DNA of 11,227 nt from Hyphomicrobiales bacterium (lineage in GTDB: Bacteria; Pseudomonadota; Alphaproteobacteria; Rhizobiales; Beijerinckiaceae), in the NCBI GenBank assembly GCA_900299065.1, contig OMIJ01000210.1:1-11227 (forward strand). Reading direction: 5' to 3'. Below are positions 1-6,848 of this stretch, in pieces; the stretch's first letter is position 1, and each line of letters starts with the position of its first letter. A program made the position numbers and the translations under genes. The notes under the pieces were generated by a model. The model was not told the origin of the DNA. It saw nothing but the letters and a program-made list of their open reading frames with translations, and made no database searches.

Positions 1-92
1 GATTGACTCTCTCCGCCTCTTTATCCCCAGAGCCTTCAAGCGCATGCATGCGCTTGAAGGCTCTGGGGATAAAGAGGCGGAGAGAGTCAATC
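1..92. repeat. Perfect 92-bp palindrome at the window edge, probably a fold-back artefact
   Basis: Bases 1-46 are the exact reverse complement of bases 47-92, with no spacer and no mismatch; the centre lies between 46 and 47. The left arm may continue beyond the window. The right arm is good coding sequence for a HlyC/CorC-family protein. The central self-complementary bases 41-52 encode Arg-Met-His-Ala, which fits the family's usual sequence at this point, so a natural 12-base palindrome probably seeded the inversion. The left arm (about 1-40) would then be a copied antisense of the gene rather than genuine upstream sequence. A fold-back chimera from amplification or assembly at a contig end is the simplest explanation. 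A real chromosomal inverted repeat inside a conserved gene is less likely. Confidence 0.9.
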
Positions 93-1225
93 GTCTGCTT
101 GAAGTGCGCGAGAAGCTGATTGGCGCTTTGTTGATTGGCAATAATGTTGTCAACATCGGTGCCTCAGCCTTTGCCACAAGTGTGTTGGTCGAGCTTTTTG
201 GCGGCGAGGGCGTGATTTATGCCACTGTGGCCATGTCCATTCTTGTGGTGATTTTTGCCGAAGTCATGCCCAAGACCATTGCCATCGCCTCCTCTGATCG
301 CATTGCACTGGCGCTTGCTAAGCCCATATCCTGGTTCTTGATTATTCTGGGCCCTTTGTCTGCGGCGGCCAATGCGATTGTGAATGTCCTGCTCGATCTT
401 TTGCGCCTGCGCATGAACAGGCAGGAGGATATGCTCAGCGCCCATGAAGAATTACGCGGTCAGGTTGATCTCCTCCATGCAGAAGGATGCGTGGAGCGGG
501 CTGATCGCGATATGTTTGGCGGATTGCTCGAACTCAATGAATTATCCGTATCCGATGTGATGGTTCACCGCACCAAAATGCGCACCATTGATGCTGATTT
601 GAAGCAGGAAGAAATTATAAGGGAAGTGCTCGCCTCGCCCTATACGCGCATGCCCATGTGGCGCAATGAACCTGAAAATATCATTGGTATTTTACACGCA
701 AAGGATCTTTTGCGCGCGCTCGATGCGCCTGGCGGCCCGGGGCCAGGCTGGAGCGTTGAAAAGATCATGCGCGAGGCCTGGTTCGTGCCAGATACCAATT
801 CCCTGCGCGATCAATTACAGGCTTTTCTTCAAAGAAAAACTCACTTTGCCCTTGTCGTTGATGAATATGGCGTGGTGATGGGCTTGGTCACATTAGAGGA
901 CATTCTGGAAGAAATTGTAGGCGATATTCGCGATGAACATGATGTGACAGTCCATGGTCTGCGTCGCTTGCAGGATGGCTCGATCATTGTGGATGGTGCG
1001 GCCCCGATACGCGATCTCAACCGCGCAATGGATTGGCGCTTGCCCGATGAGGAGGCGACGACTATTGCTGGCCTAGTCATTCATGAGGCCCGAATGATTC
1101 CTGACGCAAGTCAGGTCTTTACGTTTCACGGCTTCCGCTTCGAGATTCTGCGTAAATTACGCAATCGGATCACTTCGCTCAAAGTCACGCCGATTGCCCC
1201 GCCTAAAGATGAAGAGGATGGCTGA
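44..1225 (+). CDS. HlyC/CorC-family CNNM/CBS membrane protein, 5'-truncated
   Basis: This is a CNNM-type inner-membrane protein of the HlyC/CorC (hemolysin C/CorC) family, proposed to take part in Mg2+/Co2+ efflux. Counting from the ATG at 44, residues 1-125 are the later part of the DUF21/CNNM membrane domain, including the typical LIGALLIGNNVVNI segment and FAEVMPKTIA. Two CBS domains follow at about 170-225 and 235-290, with LVVDEYG-type sequence near 270-276 and the LVTLEDILEEIVGDI motif at 281-295. A CorC_HlyC domain occupies about 305-385. Relatives are usually around 430 residues, so roughly 40 N-terminal residues and the first membrane helix are missing. The ATG at 44 is therefore not the true start: it lies in the palindrome at the edge and is an internal Met of the conserved Arg-Met-His stretch. 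The gene converges on the ABC exporter with a 19-base gap. Family is sure; transported ion is not shown. Confidence 0.9.
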   Translation: MHALEGSGDKEAERVNRLLEVREKLIGALLIGNNVVNIGASAFATSVLVELFGGEGVIYATVAMSILVVIFAEVMPKTIAIASSDRIALALAKPISWFLIILGPLSAAANAIVNVLLDLLRLRMNRQEDMLSAHEELRGQVDLLHAEGCVERADRDMFGGLLELNELSVSDVMVHRTKMRTIDADLKQEEIIREVLASPYTRMPMWRNEPENIIGILHAKDLLRALDAPGGPGPGWSVEKIMREAWFVPDTNSLRDQLQAFLQRKTHFALVVDEYGVVMGLVTLEDILEEIVGDIRDEHDVTVHGLRRLQDGSIIVDGAAPIRDLNRAMDWRLPDEEATTIAGLVIHEARMIPDASQVFTFHGFRFEILRKLRNRITSLKVTPIAPPKDEEDG

Positions 1226-1244
1226 TGCCATTGACCTCAATCTG

Positions 1245-3041
1245 TCAGCCAGATTGATCTTCAGGAACATGAGTAATGGTTTTTGCTTTCTGATCAGCCA
1301 TGAATTGCGCGCGAGCTAATTTTGCAAATGTGCCATCGAGCGAGACTAATTCTTCAAATGTGCCAGTCTCGACAATCTGCCCCTGATCAAAGACCAAAAT
1401 GCGCGTTGCATTACGGATCGTGGCTAATCTGTGGGCAATCACAAAGGTCGTGCGCCCCGATGTGGCCGCTTGCAAGGCGGCCTGCAATTGCTGCTCGGTG
1501 GTGGCATCCAAAGCACTGGTGGCTTCATCAAAGACGAGAATGGGCGGATCTTTGAGCAAAGCGCGTGCAATCGAAAGGCGTTGGCGCTCACCGCCTGATA
1601 AGGAGCGACCGCGCTCACCCACAATGGTCTTTAAGCCATCAGGCTGGCGTGCAATGAATTGGCTCGCTTGCGCACGCTCAATTGCCAGTTCAATTTCAGC
1701 TGGTTCAGCATCATGTTTGCCAACACGCAGATTTTCTTCAATCGAGCGCGCAAACAGCATGGGCTCTTGAAACACGACACCTATATTGCGGCGCAGGCTT
1801 TGCAAAGTCAGATCACGTATATCCGTGCCATCAATCAATATCCGCCCTTGCGAGGGATCAAAGACACGATGTAACAGGCCCATTGTTGTTGATTTGCCAG
1901 ATCCTGTTGAGCCCACAAGTGCAATCGTCTCGCCGGGCTTAACATCAAAGGAGACATTGGCGACCGCATCGCGGCGCTGATCATAAGAAAAGCTGACATG
2001 ATCGAAGCGTACATTGCCCTTCAGGCGGCCAGGATCAATAGCCCCGGGGCGATCACGCACATTGGCGGGCGTGTCCAGAATATCAAAATATTCCTGTAGT
2101 TTGGGCGCTAGCATGAACATCCAATTGGCAAACCCGACACTCTGTTCAAGCTTGCTGATCAAAAGCGTGGCAAAATTCATGAAGGTGACAATCTCGCCAA
2201 TCGAGGCCAGATCTTGCATGTGGAGCCATGTGCCAAGCAGAAAGATTGCCGTTAAGGTCAGAGTTGCAGAGGCGCGCGTGGCGACCGCCGCCAAAGCCCA
2301 CCAGGAGAGAACCGGAATCTGAGCATTCAACAAAGCCGTGCTGATCTGCCGCATCGCGCTCAATTCTGCATCAATGCGTGTGAAACTTTGAATGACGGGC
2401 ACATTTCCCAAGGCATCAGAGGCCCGTTCGGCCAGATCTGCGTGATAGCGCTCAACCTTGCCTTGTTCGCCCTCTGTTTTGCGCAAAACAAAAGTGGTCA
2501 TCAGTCCAAATAGAATGACCAGAATGATCAGCAATCCGCCCAATCGCCAATTGAGCAGCAAAGTTAAAGGCAACATGACAAAGAGGGCGACAAAGGAGGC
2601 GCAATTTTCGCGAAAGAAATTAAGCCACAGGCTCGCCATTCCCGACGTGCCATCCAGCATGGTTTTTAACAAGCGGCCCGAATGAACTGTGGAATGAAAG
2701 CCCATGGGCAAATGCAGCACATGTTCGAAATATTCTGCCATCACCGATAAGCGCCGCCTATGCGAGAGCCTGTCGGCATGCAGCGCGACCAGAACCGCGG
2801 CCAGAATGGTAAATAGGCCAAAGCCAACCCAGGCCATCAGCAGATTGAGTAATTCCCCCCAGCCGGGGGCGCGTGATTCCACTTTGGCGCGTGTCAGAAG
2901 GTCGATAATGCGCCCAAACAGAATGGGCTCGGCAAACTGGGCCGCAGCCAATGACAGATTGGCGACCACCAGAATCATGGCAAGGCGGCTTTCTGGCCCA
3001 AGCTGGCGTAAAACACGTAAATAAAGCGAGGCTATGTTCAT
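1245..3041 (-). CDS. ABC exporter, permease-ATPase half-transporter, ChvA/NdvA-like (cyclic beta-glucan export)
   Basis: This half-transporter of 598 residues has a six-helix exporter domain (about 20-310) fused to an ABC ATPase (about 345-580) and would work as a homodimer in the inner membrane. Visible ATPase motifs are Walker A GSTGSGKST at 377-385, Q-loop Gln425, signature LSGGERQR at 481-488, Walker B ILVFDEATSALD at 501-512 and H-loop His537. The N-terminus, with AEPILFGRIID at 37-47, resembles rhizobial NdvA/ChvA, which export cyclic beta-1,2-glucan to the periplasm. The frame stays open upstream to an ATG at 3134, adding 31 Ser-rich residues. I chose the ATG at 3041 because MNIASLYLRVLRQLG aligns with the start of NdvA and a GAG lies just upstream. 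The partner glucan synthase (NdvB/ChvB) is not in the window, so the substrate is inferred. A lipid or other glycan exporter of the same ABC-B class is the alternative. Confidence 0.85.
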   Translation of the reverse strand: MNIASLYLRVLRQLGPESRLAMILVVANLSLAAAQFAEPILFGRIIDLLTRAKVESRAPGWGELLNLLMAWVGFGLFTILAAVLVALHADRLSHRRRLSVMAEYFEHVLHLPMGFHSTVHSGRLLKTMLDGTSGMASLWLNFFRENCASFVALFVMLPLTLLLNWRLGGLLIILVILFGLMTTFVLRKTEGEQGKVERYHADLAERASDALGNVPVIQSFTRIDAELSAMRQISTALLNAQIPVLSWWALAAVATRASATLTLTAIFLLGTWLHMQDLASIGEIVTFMNFATLLISKLEQSVGFANWMFMLAPKLQEYFDILDTPANVRDRPGAIDPGRLKGNVRFDHVSFSYDQRRDAVANVSFDVKPGETIALVGSTGSGKSTTMGLLHRVFDPSQGRILIDGTDIRDLTLQSLRRNIGVVFQEPMLFARSIEENLRVGKHDAEPAEIELAIERAQASQFIARQPDGLKTIVGERGRSLSGGERQRLSIARALLKDPPILVFDEATSALDATTEQQLQAALQAATSGRTTFVIAHRLATIRNATRILVFDQGQIVETGTFEELVSLDGTFAKLARAQFMADQKAKTITHVPEDQSG

Positions 3042-3118
3042 GATCTCAAATCGAATGGCGTTTGGTGATGAGCTAGGCGAAATGGTGATTTGTTGAGCTG
3101 AATGGTCAGAAGTCGAAC

Positions 3119-3147
3119 TTGGGCTTTTAAACATCCTCAGCTATACG
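3119..3147 (+). promoter_or_regulatory. Possible sigma70-type promoter for the CoA-transferase genes
   Basis: TTGGGC at 3119-3124 is followed after exactly 17 bases by TATACG at 3142-3147, about 80 bases before the scoA start. The spacing is ideal, but the -35 element matches the consensus at only three of six positions and the -10 at four. It lies in the divergent gap between the exporter and scoA, where a promoter is needed. Confidence 0.25.
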
Positions 3148-3227
3148 AGAAGCAAGTCCCTGGCTCCAGTGCTTTTAAGCTCAAGGGTTCAGGTCCATGC
3201 AGACTATCCTTATCTCCGAGGACTAGA

Positions 3228-3932
3228 ATGAGCAAAGTTTATCCCGACGCCCATGCTGCCTTGGCCGGCATTCTCAAGGACGGCATGACCATCATGTCCG
3301 GCGGCTTTGGCCTTTGTGGTATTCCAGAAGTTCTAATTCTGGCTTTGCGCGATTCCGGGGTTAAAAATCTCACCGTCATCTCCAATAATGCCGGTGTGGA
3401 TGGCATTAGCTTGAGCCTGCTGCTGGAGACACGGCAGATCAAGAAGATGATCTCTTCTTATGTTGGCGAGAATAAATTATTTGCGCAGCAATATCTGGCC
3501 GGCGAATTGGAATTGGAATTCACCCCGCAGGGAACCATGTCCGAGCGTATACGCGCGGGGGGTGCGGGCATTCCGGCCTTTTTCACCAAGACGGGTGTCG
3601 GCACTATGATTGCCGAGGGCAAGGATGAGCGCGAATTTGATGGCGCTAAATATATTATGGAGCGCGCATTGGTTGCCGATATTGCGCTTGTCCATGCTTG
3701 GAAGGGGGATAGCGAAGGCAATCTTGTCTATCGCAAGACGGCACGTAATTTTAATCCCATGATGGCCACCGCTGGAAAAGTAACCATTGCACAAGTGGAA
3801 CATTTGGTTGAGCCGGGTCAGATTGATCCTGATCACATCATCACGCCGGGCATTTATGTGCAGCGCATCGTGCATGTTAAAGATGCGATCAAACATATCG
3901 AACATCGCACCACGCGTCCGCGCGTCGCTTGA
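3228..3932 (+). CDS. scoA: Succinyl-CoA:3-ketoacid CoA-transferase, subunit A
   Basis: This is the alpha subunit (234 residues) of a two-gene 3-oxoacid CoA-transferase of family I, which moves CoA from succinyl-CoA to a 3-ketoacid such as acetoacetate in the cytoplasm. Family sequence seen includes GGFGLCGIPE at 25-34, the NNAGVDG segment, SSYVGEN, TPQGT, ERIRAGGAGIPAFFT and RKTARNFNPMMATA. GLCGIPE and SSYVGEN match the ketone-body (SCOT) type better than the PcaI 3-oxoadipate type, which has GTAGMPSE at the first site. The frame stays open upstream to 3102, but the ATG at 3228 is chosen because GAGGA at 3218-3222 sits 5 bases before it and the sequence matches family starts from there. Its stop lies 20 bases before scoB, so the two are cotranscribed. 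The 3-oxoadipate enzyme remains possible given the hydrolase downstream. Confidence 0.93.
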   Translation: MSKVYPDAHAALAGILKDGMTIMSGGFGLCGIPEVLILALRDSGVKNLTVISNNAGVDGISLSLLLETRQIKKMISSYVGENKLFAQQYLAGELELEFTPQGTMSERIRAGGAGIPAFFTKTGVGTMIAEGKDEREFDGAKYIMERALVADIALVHAWKGDSEGNLVYRKTARNFNPMMATAGKVTIAQVEHLVEPGQIDPDHIITPGIYVQRIVHVKDAIKHIEHRTTRPRVA

Positions 3933-3940
3933 AATCTTCA

Positions 3941-3946
3941 AAGGAG
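3941..3946 (+). promoter_or_regulatory. Ribosome binding site that fixes the scoB start
   Basis: AAGGAG lies 6 bases before the ATG at 3953 and decides for this start over a TTG at 3929, which overlaps the scoA stop codon. Confidence 0.85.
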
Positions 3947-3952
3947 ATCCCC

Positions 3953-4594
3953 ATGGCCTGGACCCGCGAACAAATGGCGGCGCGCGCTGCCAAGGAATTA
4001 AGCGATGGCTTTTATGTCAATCTGGGTATTGGCATTCCAACGCTCGTATCTAATTACATTCCCGCCGGTATGAATGTGCAATTGCAAAGCGAGAATGGCA
4101 TGCTGGGCATGGGTCCCTTTCCCTATGAGGGCGAGGAGGATCCCGATCTCATCAATGCTGGCAAGCAAACTGTCACGGAACTGCCAACAACGAGCTATTT
4201 CTCGAGCGCTGATTCTTTCGCCATGATCCGCGGCGGCCATATTGATCTGTCGATTTTGGGCGCCATGCAGGTGGCTGAAAATGGCGATCTCGCCAATTGG
4301 ATGATCCCGGGCAAAATGGTCAAAGGCATGGGCGGCGCCATGGATCTGGTGGCCGGGGTCAAGCGGGTCGTGGTGGTGATGGAGCATGTGGCCAAGGACG
4401 GTCCCAAGCTCCTCCATCGCTGCACTTTGCCGCTCACAGGTTCTGGCGTGGTTGATATGGTGATCACCGATCTTGGCGTGTTCACCATCGATCGCAAAGG
4501 CAAACAGGGCATGGTGCTGATCGAATGCGCCGAGGGTGTCAGCGTTGACGAAATCCGTGCCAAAACCGAGGCCAATTTTCGCGTGGCTTGCTGA
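3953..4594 (+). CDS. scoB: Succinyl-CoA:3-ketoacid CoA-transferase, subunit B
   Basis: This is the beta subunit (213 residues) carrying the catalytic glutamate. QSENGMLGMGP contains Glu47 in the SENG motif, the residue that forms the glutamyl-CoA thioester in this family. Also visible are NLGIGIPTLVSNY at 23-35, the DLINAGK segment, FAMIRGGHIDL, and a long near-invariant stretch around GDLANWMIPGKMVKGMGGAMDL, followed by CTLPLTG. These agree closely with eukaryotic and bacterial SCOT. Together with scoA it should form the active heteromeric enzyme that feeds acetoacetyl-CoA to thiolase, for example in polyhydroxybutyrate or ketone-body use. Subunits are split, as is normal in bacteria and unlike the fused mammalian enzyme. 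An 83-base gap separates it from the hydrolase gene, without a clear terminator, so readthrough is possible. Confidence 0.94.
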   Translation: MAWTREQMAARAAKELSDGFYVNLGIGIPTLVSNYIPAGMNVQLQSENGMLGMGPFPYEGEEDPDLINAGKQTVTELPTTSYFSSADSFAMIRGGHIDLSILGAMQVAENGDLANWMIPGKMVKGMGGAMDLVAGVKRVVVVMEHVAKDGPKLLHRCTLPLTGSGVVDMVITDLGVFTIDRKGKQGMVLIECAEGVSVDEIRAKTEANFRVAC

Positions 4595-4677
4595 TCTGAC
4601 TGAATAACGCCGATCCCCCTCTTGAAAGAGCCTCAAGCTTGCGCTCATGTGCTGCAGGTTCTCAGAGGGAGAGTTCT

Positions 4678-5424
4678 ATGTCCTATTATCGCGGCATGAC
4701 CACACAAGTGGTGTCGATCACCGGCTATCAGGGTGACAAGGGCGAGGCCTATTATGCTAGGCCGGAAGGCAATGGCCCCTTTGGCGCTGTCGTGCTTATC
4801 CATCACATGCCCGGATGGGATAATTGGACGATGGAAGCAGTCCGCAAGCTCGCTCATCAGGGCCTAATCGGCATTGCGCCCAATCTCTATTTCCGCGAGC
4901 CCGGCTCACCCGATGATCAGGCGGCCAAGGCCCGCGCCGATGGTGGCGTCAGCGATGATCAGGTGGTGGGTGATGTCGAAGGCGCTTTGGCCTTTTTGCG
5001 TGCGCAAAAAGAATTCAATGGCAAGGTCGGCGTTATGGGTTTTTGCTCGGGCGGTCGCCATGCTTTCATCTGCGCCGGGCGCATTGCGTCAATGAAGGCG
5101 ATTGTGGATTGTTGGGGCGGCAGCTTGATTGTCGATGATCCGGCGCTGCTCACGCCCAAGCGCCCGATCAATCCCATTGATTATGCCAAGGACATTCAAT
5201 GTCCCATTCTGGGCATTTTCGGCAATGAGGATAAAAACCCTGATCCAGCGCAGGTTGATAAGATCGAGGCTGTACTCAAATCGCTTGGCAAGACCTATTC
5301 ATTCCATCGTTATGATGGCGCAGGCCATGGCTTCTTTGGTTCCGAGCGTCCGGCCTATCGGGTTGAGCAGGCGCTTGATGGCTGGAAAAAAACCTATGAT
5401 TTCTTCCATCAGCATTTGGATTAA
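4678..5424 (+). CDS. Dienelactone hydrolase-family alpha/beta hydrolase
   Basis: This is a cytoplasmic alpha/beta hydrolase of 248 residues, close to the usual dienelactone hydrolase (DLH) length. The nucleophile is Cys123 in GVMGFCSGGRH (118-128), with Asp185 in GNEDKNPDP and His217 in DGAGHGFF completing the triad. DLH opens 4-carboxymethylenebutenolide to maleylacetate in chlorocatechol breakdown. However, the position of the conserved Glu36 of Pseudomonas DLH is here His43 in IHHMPGWDNW, so the true substrate may be another lactone or ester. The ATG at 4678 is preferred to the TTG at 4639 because AGAGGGAGAG at 4664-4673 lies 4 bases upstream. No signal peptide is seen. It follows scoB in the same direction and is followed after 5 bases by the DUF6295-like gene, with which it is probably translationally coupled. 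The family is clear; the substrate is not. Confidence 0.88.
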   Translation: MSYYRGMTTQVVSITGYQGDKGEAYYARPEGNGPFGAVVLIHHMPGWDNWTMEAVRKLAHQGLIGIAPNLYFREPGSPDDQAAKARADGGVSDDQVVGDVEGALAFLRAQKEFNGKVGVMGFCSGGRHAFICAGRIASMKAIVDCWGGSLIVDDPALLTPKRPINPIDYAKDIQCPILGIFGNEDKNPDPAQVDKIEAVLKSLGKTYSFHRYDGAGHGFFGSERPAYRVEQALDGWKKTYDFFHQHLD

Positions 5425-5429
5425 TCGAT

Positions 5430-5690
5430 ATGTGTACGTATATCGTCGAGACAACCAAACTCATGGGTGCCGCAAAAGGCCCGCAAGGCTGGGTGAGTAT
5501 AGACACAGCCAATGTCTATTTCGATCATCCCTTTCATGCGCCGCTTGATCATTCATTGAATATTGATTTCATGAATCAAAGTGATGGTCTCACCCAGCGC
5601 ATAGCCGTTGAACTCAGCGCAGATTCGGCCATGCGTCTGGTCGAATCCATTCTCGCGGCTCTCAAGCAGGGTGAGGCTGCGCATTTTTAG
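5430..5690 (+). CDS. Small DUF6295-like protein, function unknown
   Basis: This encodes 86 residues beginning MCTYIVETTKLMGAAKG, with a central VYFDHPFHAPLDHSLNIDF segment (about 29-47) and a C-terminal helix rich in Ala/Leu (about 62-82). From memory it matches the DUF6295 family, whose members share the MCTY start and the DHP-HAPL-H core; no function is known to me. It has no signal peptide or membrane segment, so it is probably cytoplasmic. The four His residues with Asp32 and Asp40 in the core could bind a metal or act catalytically, but that is speculation. The start lies 5 bases after the hydrolase stop and lacks a good ribosome binding site, which points to coupled translation and a shared job. 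It converges on the substrate-binding protein gene with only 14 bases between stops. A real gene is very likely; the family name is less certain. Confidence 0.75.
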   Translation: MCTYIVETTKLMGAAKGPQGWVSIDTANVYFDHPFHAPLDHSLNIDFMNQSDGLTQRIAVELSADSAMRLVESILAALKQGEAAHF

Positions 5691-5704
5691 ACTGGGATTT
5701 CGCG

Positions 5705-6751
5705 CTATTTGCTGAAAGCGCTGCGCCCCAGCGCAATCCATTTCTCGTATTTTTCGAGATAATCAGGCTCATCAGCCAGATAATAGACTTTTCCGGGTCG
5801 ATCAGAGCCCGGCAGATCAGTGCGCCCTGAGGCATAGCCGAGTTTCTGGAAAATCTTCTGGCCTTCGACCGACAGCAGATAATCGATGAACAACATGCTC
5901 GCATGAGGATGCGGCGCTTTCGCAGCAACCGCCGCGCCATCCGTGCTGGCATAGACGCCGCCTAAAGGCCGCCAGCCTATTGGCGCATTCTGCTCGCGGC
6001 TATTGGCCACATGCGAATTGAAAATCGCGGGTGAGAGCCAGATCTCGCCCGAGATCACCATATTGGCAACAGCACGTGCTGAGATTTCAAAAATTTTGAT
6101 TTTCTGCTGGCCGAGCTTGCGGGCATAGGCCTCGTCCTTGTCGCGCAAGGCTGCGCCCAGCCAATTTGCTAGAGTTGTTGTGCCCGGCAGTCCCATTTTG
6201 CCCTGCCATTTGGGATCAAGCAGATCATCCAGAGTTTTCGGCACATCTGCTTCGGCGATCAAATTCGTATTATAGCCAAGGCTGAGATAGCTCTCATAAT
6301 CAATCACCCAATGAGTGCCCGGGCCAATCGCCTCTTTGCGATAGGCGGCCAATTCTGGTGACCAATAGGCTTGCAACAGGCCTGCGTCATGCAGCGCATG
6401 CAAGCCGCCCGCTGTTAGCTCTATCGCATCGACATTGAACGTATTGGCGGCCGCCTCTTCCATGATCAGGCGCGTCATTACAGCCGTATCATTGCGCTTG
6501 TTTTCAACCTTAATGTAGGGATATTTCTGCTCAAAAGCTTTGTAGATAGGTTCGGCCTGCGTGCCGATGGCATAGATCATCAACCGACCTTCGCGCTTGG
6601 CACCATCCTCCAAAACTTTCTGACGATCAGCACCCTTGTAATTGGCGATTTCGGCAACGCTGCGGGTCTGGGCCATTGCTTGTGCCGTGCACCAGCCAAA
6701 GGCGAGCAATCCGGTGAATGCCGTGGCGCATAATTGTTTGCCAGTGAGCAT
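5705..6751 (-). CDS. ABC transporter periplasmic substrate-binding protein (Fe3+-type/family 1), orphan
   Basis: This is a 348-residue exported binding protein. A Sec signal peptide covers about residues 1-27: Lys5, a hydrophobic stretch at 7-20 and a likely cleavage after AMA (25-27). The mature part follows the iron(III)/polyamine-type binding-protein pattern: EGRLMIYAIGTQAEPIYKAF at 54-73, PYIKVENKR at 78-86, LDDLLDPKWQGKMGLP at 174-189, and HPHASMLFIDYLLS near 281-294 with SVEGQKIF after it. Such proteins deliver iron, organic acids or other small solutes to an inner-membrane ABC permease. No permease or ATPase gene is adjacent, so the ligand and partner are unknown. The frame stays open to 6811, but the ATG at 6751 is chosen because AAGGGAG (6764-6758 on the minus strand) lies 6 bases upstream and the signal peptide begins there. 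It is divergent from the ABC1 kinase gene with a 97-base gap. Confidence 0.88.
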   Translation of the reverse strand: MLTGKQLCATAFTGLLAFGWCTAQAMAQTRSVAEIANYKGADRQKVLEDGAKREGRLMIYAIGTQAEPIYKAFEQKYPYIKVENKRNDTAVMTRLIMEEAAANTFNVDAIELTAGGLHALHDAGLLQAYWSPELAAYRKEAIGPGTHWVIDYESYLSLGYNTNLIAEADVPKTLDDLLDPKWQGKMGLPGTTTLANWLGAALRDKDEAYARKLGQQKIKIFEISARAVANMVISGEIWLSPAIFNSHVANSREQNAPIGWRPLGGVYASTDGAAVAAKAPHPHASMLFIDYLLSVEGQKIFQKLGYASGRTDLPGSDRPGKVYYLADEPDYLEKYEKWIALGRSAFSK

Positions 6752-6757
6752 AGTGTT

Positions 6758-6764
6758 CTCCCTT
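6758..6764 (-). promoter_or_regulatory. Ribosome binding site of the substrate-binding protein gene
   Basis: On the minus strand this reads AAGGGAG, 6 bases before the ATG at 6751. It supports that start over the upstream ATG at 6811. Confidence 0.75.
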
Positions 6765-6848
6765 TTGTCGGCTCGATCCGGCCAGGACAGGCTGGACATA
6801 TCACGGATCAATCCTATTTCTCATCTATCTGCACTAGATCGAGCGCTC

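Noticed and set aside
1220..1250. Inverted repeat GGCTGA/TCAGCC between the two convergent stops
   Set aside because: It arises because both genes end in a GGC TGA codon pair; the 6-bp stem has a 19-base loop and no T-run, so it is not a convincing terminator.
3042..3134. N-terminal extension of the ABC exporter to the ATG at 3134
   Set aside because: The 31 extra residues are Ser-rich and unlike the family, whereas the internal Met at 3041 aligns with the NdvA start.
3477..3941. Minus-strand open frame of 154 codons opposite scoA
   Set aside because: It is a shadow of conserved plus-strand coding sequence, with no start signal.
4619..4640. Short palindromes CTCTTGAAAGAG and CAAGCTTG before the hydrolase gene
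   Set aside because: The stems are only 4 bp and have no T-run; they are too weak to call a terminator or an operator.
3998..4648. Long minus-strand open frame opposite scoB (216 codons)
   Set aside because: It lies antisense to a highly conserved gene, its predicted protein is His-rich low-complexity sequence typical of shadow frames, and it has no ribosome binding site.
6642..6848. Upstream extension of the ABC1 kinase frame
   Set aside because: The extension runs antisense through the signal-peptide coding region of the divergent binding-protein gene and would remove the promoter space.
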